A stretch of DNA of 64,000 bases from an uncultured Microcaldota archaeon (GTDB lineage Archaea > Micrarchaeota > Micrarchaeia > Anstonellales > Bilamarchaeaceae). The notes beneath the pieces were generated by a model, which had not been told where the DNA came from, did not search any database, and saw only the letters and a program-made list of their open reading frames with translations. This document shows, piece by piece, positions 8,881-17,015 of the stretch. The stretch lies in the NCBI GenBank assembly GCA_903828955.1, contig CAIKOA010000018.1, positions 1 to 64,000 on the forward strand, read 5' to 3'. Position numbers and translations under genes: made by a program. Position 1 is the stretch's first letter, and every line of letters starts with the position of its first letter.

Positions 8881-9216
8881 TTATTTGGATATTCGGCTTC
8901 CACCGCCCCTAAAGAAGAACGCCATGATTCCGAGCGCCGCCAGAACAAACGGCAGGCTGCATAAGGATGGGGCGGAAGACTCCGGACACTGTTTCATGCA
9001 GGCAATAAATGCCGAATTTTCGGAGTTTACCTCAGGACTTACTTCTGGCCAAGAGCAAACACCTCCGTAATTGGCTGTCCATTGCCCAGAATTGCTAACG
9101 CAACAGTCTTGCTTGCATTGGGATAGCTGGGCCGATTCGGCTGAGGGCGTGCCTGAGAGCAGCAGGGCAAAAAGGCCCGATGCAAAAACAAAAAACAATA
9201 TTTTTTTCATAGCCAT
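8881..9216 (-). CDS. Small secreted Cys-containing protein with C-terminal membrane anchor
   Basis: Signal peptide MAMKKILFFVFASGLFALLLSGTPSAESA, C-terminal LPFVLAALGIMAFFFRGGG. Confidence 0.55.
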   Translation of the reverse strand: MAMKKILFFVFASGLFALLLSGTPSAESAQLSQCKQDCCVSNSGQWTANYGGVCSWPEVSPEVNSENSAFIACMKQCPESSAPSLCSLPFVLAALGIMAFFFRGGGSRISK

Positions 9217-9295
9217 TTTTTCACCATGTTCCTTAATATAAGTTGTGTTTTGCAAGAGCTTAAAAATTAATAAAAAGTTAAAAATAAGGAAATTT

Positions 9296-10456
9296 TCAGA
9301 ACCCGGCTTCCTGCCTGAGCGTTTTCGCCATATCTGTCTTTTCCCAGGTGAATTCCGGCTCAGTGCGGCCGAAGTGCCCATAGGCTGCGGTCTTCTTGTA
9401 AATCGGGCGCAGCAAGTCCAATTTCTTAATCATGTCCGCGGGCTTGAAGGAGAAGTGGTCAACGACCAGTTTCTCAATCTTTTCCACCGGAATCTTGGAG
9501 GTTCCGCGCGTATCCACGAATACGGAAAGGGGCTTCGCAACCCCAATCACGTAGGAGATCTGAACCTCGCAAATGTCTGCAAGGCCTCCTGCAACAATAT
9601 TTTTCGCAACATAGCGCGCCATGTAGGCTCCAGACCTGTCCACCTTGGACGGGTCTTTTCCCGAGAAGCACCCTCCTCCGTGGTGGCCCCTTCCCCCATA
9701 GGTATCCACGATAATTTTTCTTCCCGTAACCCCGGTATCCGCAGCCGGGCCGCCAAGCACGAATTTGCCCGTTCCATTAATCACTACTATCGTTTTGGAG
9801 TCGTAAAGATCCCCGCAAACAGGCTTCACCACGTGCTCGGTAATATCCTTCCTCAATTTATCCAGGGTGATATTCTCATCATGCTGAGCCGCAAGCACCA
9901 CTGTGTGCACGCGCGCGGGCTTGTGGTCAATATATTCAAGAGTTACCTGGGTTTTTCCGTCCGGGCGCAAGTAAGGAATAGTCCCATTCTTGCGCACTTC
10001 CGCAAGTTTCCGCGCAAGCTTGTGCGAAAGCATTATCGGCATGGGCATCAGTTCCGGGGTTTCCCTGGATGCGTACCCGAACATTATCCCCTGGTCTCCG
10101 GCTCCCTGCTCATGCTGGGCGCTTACGTTCACTCCTTGGGCAATGTCCGGGGATTGCTCGTTGATTGAAGCGAGGACTCCGCAGGAGCGGTAATCGAAAA
10201 GGTATTCGGGCTTCGTGTAGCCGACGTCACGGATTACGTCGCGCACCACTTTCTGGAATTCAACATATCCTGAAGTGGTAATCTCGCCCATCACGATTGC
10301 GAGCCCTGCAGTGGTTGCAGTTTCAACCGCCACGCGCGAGCGCGGGTCCTGCTTTATGAGCTCATCCAGTATCGAATCAGATATCTGGTCGCAAAGCTTG
10401 TCCGGGTGCCCTTCAGTTACCGATTCCGAGGTAAACAGATAGTTCTTAGAAGACAT
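9296..10456 (-). CDS. metK: S-adenosylmethionine synthetase, bacterial/eukaryotic type
   Basis: [32 protein letters not shown]..., [40 protein letters not shown]. Confidence 0.95.
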   Translation of the reverse strand: MSSKNYLFTSESVTEGHPDKLCDQISDSILDELIKQDPRSRVAVETATTAGLAIVMGEITTSGYVEFQKVVRDVIRDVGYTKPEYLFDYRSCGVLASINEQSPDIAQGVNVSAQHEQGAGDQGIMFGYASRETPELMPMPIMLSHKLARKLAEVRKNGTIPYLRPDGKTQVTLEYIDHKPARVHTVVLAAQHDENITLDKLRKDITEHVVKPVCGDLYDSKTIVVINGTGKFVLGGPAADTGVTGRKIIVDTYGGRGHHGGGCFSGKDPSKVDRSGAYMARYVAKNIVAGGLADICEVQISYVIGVAKPLSVFVDTRGTSKIPVEKIEKLVVDHFSFKPADMIKKLDLLRPIYKKTAAYGHFGRTEPEFTWEKTDMAKTLRQEAGF

Positions 10457-10612
10457 ATTCACCACACCTGGGCAGAAATAGCATTTCGGGTATATTAATC
10501 TTGCTGAAAACAATATTCCTATAAGAATATGCGGGTTTAGGCGGCTCTCCGGCAATCGGACTTCCAAATAATTATTAAATACCCCCTGAGATAAGGGAGC
10601 AAGGTGCAATTG

Positions 10613-11461
10613 ATGAAGAAATCAATAGCGTTGCTCACATTGGTCATTGTAAGTTCTCTCATGATATATGGATGCCTGCAGGAGCAGAAGGCAGCAGAAA
10701 CGCGGGGGGAGCCGCCCCAGGCAGCATTCGTGCCGCTTGTGGAAAATCCGCAGCAGAATGTAGCAAATGTTTCCAATGCTTCCCAGGAAGTGGTTCCCAA
10801 GAAATGCGAACCGCCCATAATGAAAGATTATTGCGGGGAAAACCAGACGAGATTTTATGATTTCAAGTGCACAAATGGGGAATGGGAATACAAAACCCAG
10901 AAGTGCGCATCTGAATGCAAGGAAGGGGAATGCATAAGGACCGGATGCCCGCCCTGCGATGACGGGGACCCATGCACAACCGATTTGTGCTCAGGAAGCC
11001 CGACCTACGAATGCATGCACATCCCCAATGAGGGATGCATGGGCAGCAGCCAGAAGGCCTGCACACCGGTTGCACCCGCGGCAAGCATCACAATAGACGT
11101 CTACCCTGCAGGCGCAGGGAAGGGCGCAACCCCCCTGATGTCACAGGTGCTCGTGCCCGGGCAGAGGCTTTGGATTGACCAGGACGACTTCATTTCTTTC
11201 CAGAAATTCGTGCTGGAGGGAAGCTGCCCGCAGTGTTTCTATCCTCCGGTGATGAAGTGGCCGCCTTCGGCGCAACTCTATATCACCAAGGACCTTTCCG
11301 GGAAAGATGAGACCTACCTCGAGGATGAAGGGGAATTCAACTACATCTGCATAGACGGGTATTGCAGGAATGCAAACCCGGGCCCCTGCAGCGATTATGT
11401 CTGCAACAGCACGATGAAGTTTGTGGTTGCAAAAATGGACGTAAACCTTACGTGTACCTAA
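10613..11461 (+). CDS. Cys-rich predicted lipoprotein
   Basis: Signal peptide and lipobox (SLMIYGC); many Cys ([15 protein letters not shown]). Confidence 0.6.
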   Translation: MKKSIALLTLVIVSSLMIYGCLQEQKAAETRGEPPQAAFVPLVENPQQNVANVSNASQEVVPKKCEPPIMKDYCGENQTRFYDFKCTNGEWEYKTQKCASECKEGECIRTGCPPCDDGDPCTTDLCSGSPTYECMHIPNEGCMGSSQKACTPVAPAASITIDVYPAGAGKGATPLMSQVLVPGQRLWIDQDDFISFQKFVLEGSCPQCFYPPVMKWPPSAQLYITKDLSGKDETYLEDEGEFNYICIDGYCRNANPGPCSDYVCNSTMKFVVAKMDVNLTCT

Positions 11462-11528
11462 AGGGGCGTGGGGCAGAAACATTAAAAATAGGTTTTAGAC
11501 ATAGGTGAACAGAATGGGAGGAGTAACC

Positions 11529-11927
11529 ATGAAGGAACTGAGCGTAATTACGGACAACAGGATTGGGACTCTGGCGAACATCGCTGAAGCTCTGGGTGGG
11601 GTTGGGATAAACATCGAAGCAATCGCAGCCTATGAGCAGGGGGGAAGGGCCCTTTTCAGGCTCATCACTCCGGATGCGACAAGCGCAAGAAAGGCGCTCG
11701 ACAAGGCCCCGGGGGTCCAGGGCGTCGTTGTATCGGATGTGTTGGTCCTTAAGCTCATAAATCGGCCCGGTGAACTTGGAAAAATCACAAGGAAGATGGC
11801 AAACCGCGGCATAGACCTCGAGAGCATCTACATTGTCAGCAGGAAGGAGGATTCCACTGAAATCGCAATAAAGCCCGTGGAAGAGCACTTCAAGAAGGCA
11901 AAGGAGCTCTTTGGAATAAAAGACTAG
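11529..11927 (+). CDS. Tandem ACT-domain protein
   Basis: ELSVITDNRIGTLANIAEALGGVGINIEAIAAY and VLKLINRPGELGKITRKMANRGIDLESIYIV; GGAGG ribosome-binding-like site before ATG 11529. Confidence 0.85.
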   Translation: MKELSVITDNRIGTLANIAEALGGVGINIEAIAAYEQGGRALFRLITPDATSARKALDKAPGVQGVVVSDVLVLKLINRPGELGKITRKMANRGIDLESIYIVSRKEDSTEIAIKPVEEHFKKAKELFGIKD

Positions 11928-11934
11928 GGGAAAT

Positions 11935-13410
11935 TCAGAGGGTAAACCTTCCCTCTTTTTTGTATTTTTTCAGTTTTTCCGCAAGCTCTGGAATTTTTAC
12001 CCGCTTTTGTTTTCCGTCATTCCTGAACCTGATTGTTACTGTATTGTCCTCTATTGTCTGGTAGTCGATTGTGACCGCATAGGGAACCCCTATCTCATCC
12101 AGGCGCGCATACCTTTTCCCGATTGAGCCGATTGCAGAATAATAGGTGTTGATTCCGTTTTCGCGGAGGGTTAACACGATGCTCTCTGCAGGGGCCTTGA
12201 GCTCGTCCTTCTTCATGAGCGGGAAAACCGCAACCTCATAAGGCGCAACCGCAGGAGGGAAATCGAACCATTCCCATTCCTTTTCCCCGCTCTTTTCGCG
12301 GAAGGTGTGCTCAAGAAGGCAGAAAATCAGCCTGTCCACACCCATGGAAACTTCCACCACGTGCGGAACCACCTTCTTACCCTCTTCCTGAAGAAATACT
12401 TCGATTTCCTTTCCGCTGAACTGCCCGTGCCTGGAAAGATCATAGTTTGTGCGGTAGGCATTTCCAGAGATTTCCACCACCCCGTAAGAAGTGAGAACCT
12501 CCAAATCCACATTGCTTTCCGAGTAATGCGGAGTCTCGTTCTCTTCAAGGTGCCTGAACCACATCCTCTCCTGGTCAAGCCCTGCAAGAACGTAATATTC
12601 CCATTCTTTTGCAAGGAAATACGCCATGATTTGGTTTCCAATGCCCTCTTCAACTACTTGCTGGGCAGTCATCCACTCTGGCTCTGCCGCGCCCCTTTTA
12701 AGAAAGCGCATCTTCTTCTGCGCAACTGCTTCGAATCCCTCGATTTCCGCTTTTATTGGGCTGAAGAAATACTCGAGCTCCATCTGGGTGAATTCCCTCA
12801 TGCGCACGATTCCCTTCCTTGGGGAGATTTCGTTGCGGAAGCTCCTCCCGATTTGCCCTACTGCAAGAGGAAGCTTTGTGCCGTGGTTGCGGAAAATCCT
12901 CGGAAATGCGGTAAAGATTCCCTGGGCGGTTTCCGGGCGCAGGTATGCGCGCGCGTGATCTGCTCCAATCCCGGTGCTGAACATGAGGTTGGTTACGTAT
13001 GCTTCAGAGAGTTCCCCTCCGCAGGAAGGGCAGGTTATGCCATTATCCGAGATCAGTGCATTCAGGGTTTCCAATTTTCCGTCCCATTTTATTTTGACTT
13101 TATCCTCGACTAGGTGGTCTGCGCGCACTTTTGAGTTGCATTTCTTGCATGAGACCACCGGGTCTGTGAATTCGTCCACGTGGCCGCTTGCCTTCAGGAC
13201 GATTTCGGGAGTTACTATTGAGCTCTCCACTTCGAGGAATCCGTCCTCAACCAGGAACATCCTTCTCCAGGCGTTCTCCAGGTTGTGCTTTATCTGGCAA
13301 CCAGCTGGCCCATAATCGTAGAAGCCCGAGGCAGAGCCGTAAATCTCGTTGGAGGGAATGAAGAATGAGCGGTTTAGCGCTAGTTCGAATATACGTTCAT
13401 GAAGTTCCAT
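11935..13410 (-). CDS. glyS: Glycyl-tRNA synthetase
   Basis: SGFYDYGPAGCQIKHNLENAWRRMF, RPETAQGIFTAFPRIF, GRSFRNEISPRKGIVRMREFTQMELEYF. Confidence 0.95.
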   Translation of the reverse strand: MELHERIFELALNRSFFIPSNEIYGSASGFYDYGPAGCQIKHNLENAWRRMFLVEDGFLEVESSIVTPEIVLKASGHVDEFTDPVVSCKKCNSKVRADHLVEDKVKIKWDGKLETLNALISDNGITCPSCGGELSEAYVTNLMFSTGIGADHARAYLRPETAQGIFTAFPRIFRNHGTKLPLAVGQIGRSFRNEISPRKGIVRMREFTQMELEYFFSPIKAEIEGFEAVAQKKMRFLKRGAAEPEWMTAQQVVEEGIGNQIMAYFLAKEWEYYVLAGLDQERMWFRHLEENETPHYSESNVDLEVLTSYGVVEISGNAYRTNYDLSRHGQFSGKEIEVFLQEEGKKVVPHVVEVSMGVDRLIFCLLEHTFREKSGEKEWEWFDFPPAVAPYEVAVFPLMKKDELKAPAESIVLTLRENGINTYYSAIGSIGKRYARLDEIGVPYAVTIDYQTIEDNTVTIRFRNDGKQKRVKIPELAEKLKKYKKEGRFTL

Positions 13411-13455
13411 GGAAGTGGAATTGGGCGGAAAATGTTAAAAAATAACAAGTTATCT

Positions 13456-14691
13456 CTAGAGGAGAACTTCCCTGCCCTTTGTTTCCGCAAGCACTGCCCC
13501 ATCTTCAACTGCAAGAACGCCCCTGAAGAGGACTTTTTTCACCTTTCCCCTGAGCTTCATCCCTTCGTAAGGCGTCCAGCCGCACTTGCTCTGGAAATCG
13601 TCCGCGGAGACCTTCCACTCCTTTTTCAAATCGACCAGCGTGATGTCCGCGTCATAGCCAATCCCGATTCTTCCCTTGGAGTGCAGATTGAATATGCGCG
13701 CAGGGTTCTCAGCCATGCGGAAAATTATCCAGGGGAGAGCAAGCAAACCCTTGTTGTGCGCATCGAGGAATAAGGAAAGCGAGGTTTCCAGCCCAGGGAA
13801 TCCTGCCGCGCCCTTCTTCTTTTCTTCGGGCGTGTGCGGGGCGTGGTCGCTCCCAATCGTGTCTATTTCGTAAAGGGAGCCCCAGAGCCTTCTTCTTTCC
13901 GCTTCGCTCCGGAGAGGTGGATTTACCCTGTAAAATTCCTTCAGCCTTTTTCCGTCCTTATCCGAAGAGAGGAATAGGTGGTGAGGGCTTACTTCAACAA
14001 GGGATTTTTCCCAAAGCTTTGCCATGTGAATGCTTTCAGCAGTGCTCAGGTGCGCAAAGTAAACCAACCTATTCACCTGCGCTGCAATCAGCCTTGCCTT
14101 TTCAACCGCAATCTTTTCTGCTATTGTTGCCCTTCCTTTTATTCCCAATTTCTCGAGTGAGTTTAGGGTTTCTTCGTCTTCTGCGTGCAAAAGAAGGGGT
14201 TTTTCATGCGGGAATCCATCAAAGTGCTTCCAAATAGAAGCAATATCGTCTACGAGCACTTCTCCGGTGCTTTTTCCCATGTAAAGTTTTAGCGTGGGGG
14301 ATTTTGCCGCCTTTACTTCTGCAAAATTCTCCTTGGTTGCGCCAAAGTGGATTCCGTAATCGCAAACCGCTTTTTGCGCGGCGATTTTTCTTTTTTCCTT
14401 AAGCGCGGCAAGAGTGGTGGTGGAAGGCTTTGTATTTGGCATATCCAAAACAGTTGTGAATCCGCCGCAGAGCGCTGCGCGCGTCCCTGAACAGAAATCT
14501 TCCTTGTGCGTAAGCCCCGGGTCGCGGAGGTGCACATGCGGGTCTATCAATCCGGGAAGCGCAAAGAGCCCCTTTGCATCAATCCCTTCCCCGGAAAAAT
14601 GCCCGAATGCGGAAATCTTCCCCCCCTCGATTTTGATGTCTTTTTCTGCTATATGCCCGCCCAGGTAAAACTTTGCATTCTTGAGTATCAT
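13456..14691 (-). CDS. pyrC: Dihydroorotase
   Basis: LPGLIDPHVHLRDPGLTHKEDF, GFTTVLDMPNTKPSTT, IGSDHAPHT. Confidence 0.92.
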   Translation of the reverse strand: MILKNAKFYLGGHIAEKDIKIEGGKISAFGHFSGEGIDAKGLFALPGLIDPHVHLRDPGLTHKEDFCSGTRAALCGGFTTVLDMPNTKPSTTTLAALKEKRKIAAQKAVCDYGIHFGATKENFAEVKAAKSPTLKLYMGKSTGEVLVDDIASIWKHFDGFPHEKPLLLHAEDEETLNSLEKLGIKGRATIAEKIAVEKARLIAAQVNRLVYFAHLSTAESIHMAKLWEKSLVEVSPHHLFLSSDKDGKRLKEFYRVNPPLRSEAERRRLWGSLYEIDTIGSDHAPHTPEEKKKGAAGFPGLETSLSLFLDAHNKGLLALPWIIFRMAENPARIFNLHSKGRIGIGYDADITLVDLKKEWKVSADDFQSKCGWTPYEGMKLRGKVKKVLFRGVLAVEDGAVLAETKGREVLL

Positions 14692-14773
14692 TCAAACTAC
14701 CTGCATAAACAGAGAAGTTGGAAATATATAAACTTATCCAAAAGAGGGAATTGAGAATAAGGAATGGAAAAAG

Positions 14774-16420
14774 CTAGAATGGAATCGGAATTATTAACGC
14801 AACTTCCCTTGCCGTCCGGAAGATAATTTTCCAGTACCAGGTGTTGCCCTTCTCAATTACTTTCAAGAGCTCCTTGAAGGCTTCCTTTTCTCCGGCACCC
14901 ATCTTGCTGTCTGAAACCTTCTTGTGCTCCTTTCCATCTACGATTGTGATTTCTTCCTGCTTTCCGATCTGCTTCTTTGCCTGCTCATACCAGGGAGGAA
15001 GCGAGCTCTTCTTCTTCCTTATTGCGGCAATGAAGTCCCTTGTCTGGACTGTCCTTTCCTTGCCGCTCTTGAAGGCCTCCCTCCACGGGATTGCAGAAGC
15101 CTCATCCACAACTGCCTTCAGGTCTGCAGAAGCATAATTCATTGTCGCAACCCCAAGGCGGAAATAAGGGATTCCTTTTGCCATGGGCCTTTTCCTGCTG
15201 TGCATTTTCAGGATTGCAATTCTTGATGTAAGGTCTGGTTCTGGAATGAATATTGCCTTGCTGAACCTTCCCGCCCTCCTCATTGCAGGGTCGACATCCC
15301 AGGGCGCGTTTGTGGCGGCGATTATGAGCACGTTCTGGTTGTTTGCTTCCACTCCGTCCATCTCGTAGAGCATCTGGTTGACGGCCATCCTCATGTACTG
15401 CTGGCCTTCCTGCTGGTCCCTTCTCCCTCCAATAGCATCGACTTCATCAAAGAAGAGGATGCACGGGGAATTCTTGCGGGCTGTCTCGAAAACCTTGTGG
15501 ATGTTCTTTTCCGTGTTACCGACATACATATCCATTAAGTCTGAAAGTTTTGCGTTTATGAATGCGGCCTGGCATTCGCCTGCGGCTGCCTTTACGATGT
15601 AGGTTTTTCCGCACCCTGGCGGGCCGTACATCAATACTCCGCCTCCGCCGAACTTCCCGTATTTGCGGGCAAGGTCCGGCTTCATCATCGGGTAAACTAC
15701 GGATTCGCGGATTTCCTCCTTCATCTTTTCCATTCCCGCGACGTCGTTGAACGTCATTTCGGGCTTCTTGAGCACTTTTATTTCCCCGCCGCTGCCCTCT
15801 TTTCCGCCTCCTCCGCCTCCTCCGCCTTCCGCAGACTGCTTCTTGCCTTTTGCGGACTCAAGGTGGCTTTTTGCCTCGGAGAGTTCGGGGCTGAGCTGGA
15901 TTGCCTTTTCGTAATCGCCTATTGCGCTATCCAAATCTCCCGCATATTCGTATGCAAGGCCCCTCAGGTGGTAGGCTTCCGCGAAGTCCGGCTTCAATTG
16001 GACCACTTTTGAGAAATCCTCAACCGCCTTTTCGTAATCTTCTAAAGAAGCGTAAGAGAGCGCCCTGTTGTAGAATGCTTTCAGGTAGTTCGGGTTGAGC
16101 ATGATTGCCTTGTCATAATCCTTGATTGCGCTCGTGTAGTCCTGTTTTCTGTAATAAGCATCTCCCTTGTTGTTGAATATGATTGGGTTCTTCGGGTCGA
16201 GTTCCGCTGCCTCGGTATAATCTGCGATTGACTTGTCGTAATTCTTCAATTGATAATAACTCAATGCGCGGTTGAAATAAGCCTCGGAGAATAATGGATT
16301 GAGAAGGATTGCCATGTTGTAGTTCTCGATTGCCTTCTCGTAGTCCCCTTTCTCATAGTGCTGGTTCGCTATCTCATAATAGCTTCCTGCATCTACTAAT
16401 TGGGGTTTTTTATCGGCCAT
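14774..16420 (-). CDS. TPR repeat protein fused to a single AAA+ ATPase domain
   Basis: Five or more TPR units, poly-Gly linker, then FNDVAGMEKMKEEIRESV, GPPGCGKTYIVKAAA, LFFDEVDAIGG. Confidence 0.85.
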   Translation of the reverse strand: MADKKPQLVDAGSYYEIANQHYEKGDYEKAIENYNMAILLNPLFSEAYFNRALSYYQLKNYDKSIADYTEAAELDPKNPIIFNNKGDAYYRKQDYTSAIKDYDKAIMLNPNYLKAFYNRALSYASLEDYEKAVEDFSKVVQLKPDFAEAYHLRGLAYEYAGDLDSAIGDYEKAIQLSPELSEAKSHLESAKGKKQSAEGGGGGGGGKEGSGGEIKVLKKPEMTFNDVAGMEKMKEEIRESVVYPMMKPDLARKYGKFGGGGVLMYGPPGCGKTYIVKAAAGECQAAFINAKLSDLMDMYVGNTEKNIHKVFETARKNSPCILFFDEVDAIGGRRDQQEGQQYMRMAVNQMLYEMDGVEANNQNVLIIAATNAPWDVDPAMRRAGRFSKAIFIPEPDLTSRIAILKMHSRKRPMAKGIPYFRLGVATMNYASADLKAVVDEASAIPWREAFKSGKERTVQTRDFIAAIRKKKSSLPPWYEQAKKQIGKQEEITIVDGKEHKKVSDSKMGAGEKEAFKELLKVIEKGNTWYWKIIFRTAREVALIIPIPF

Positions 16421-16487
16421 GAGACCACACGGAGTTAGAAAGTATTCTTCCTAAATGCTTATAAATGATTTTCTTCCCAATGATATC

Positions 16488-17015
16488 ATGAGAAACATGA
16501 AAGGCCAGGCAGCAATGGAATACCTGATGACCTATGGGTGGGCTCTTGTTGCCCTTGTCATTATTATTGCGGCCCTGATGGCAACCGGGGTTTTCAACCC
16601 TTCCTACATGGTTTCCGAGGAATGCTCGTTCCAGCCCGACCTTTCCTGCGGCTCCTATGTCCTTTATAACCAGGGGGACCAGACTTTCCTGAAATTCAGG
16701 GTGGACAATGGGCTTGGCTATGATATAAAGATAGTTAATACTAATGCAGACATTGTCGTGAAAACGCAGGGTTCTAATGCGGTTGACTGGGACCTTACGG
16801 AAGTAAGCCCGGCGCTCATAGAGCAAGGAAAAAACGCCACGGTTACACTCAGGTATACGGGGGCGCACCCGCCGCTTAAGGGAGACCTCATGAGGATGAC
16901 GGTCCAGCTCACTTACCTGAGCTGCGCGCCGGAAGTGAACCCGGACTGCGCTGAGAACACGCCAACCCATACAATAAGCGGAAGGATAGTTGCAAGGGCT
17001 GAAGAGAAAACCTAA
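16488..17015 (+). CDS. Archaeal pilin-like protein with class III signal peptide
   Basis: MRNMKGQAAMEYLMTYGWALVALVIIIAALMATGVF: type IV pilin/class III signal motif. Confidence 0.8.
   Translation: MRNMKGQAAMEYLMTYGWALVALVIIIAALMATGVFNPSYMVSEECSFQPDLSCGSYVLYNQGDQTFLKFRVDNGLGYDIKIVNTNADIVVKTQGSNAVDWDLTEVSPALIEQGKNATVTLRYTGAHPPLKGDLMRMTVQLTYLSCAPEVNPDCAENTPTHTISGRIVARAEEKT

Noticed and set aside
9245-10168. 307-aa plus-strand ORF antisense to metK
   Set aside because: Fully overlapped by a clearly recognised MetK on the opposite strand.
12307-13113. 268-aa plus-strand ORF antisense to glyS
   Set aside because: Shadow of GlyRS coding sequence.
15790-15830. CTCCGCCTCCTCCGCC tract as a regulatory microsatellite
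   Set aside because: It encodes the poly-Gly linker of the TPR-AAA protein in frame; simplest explanation is a coding linker.
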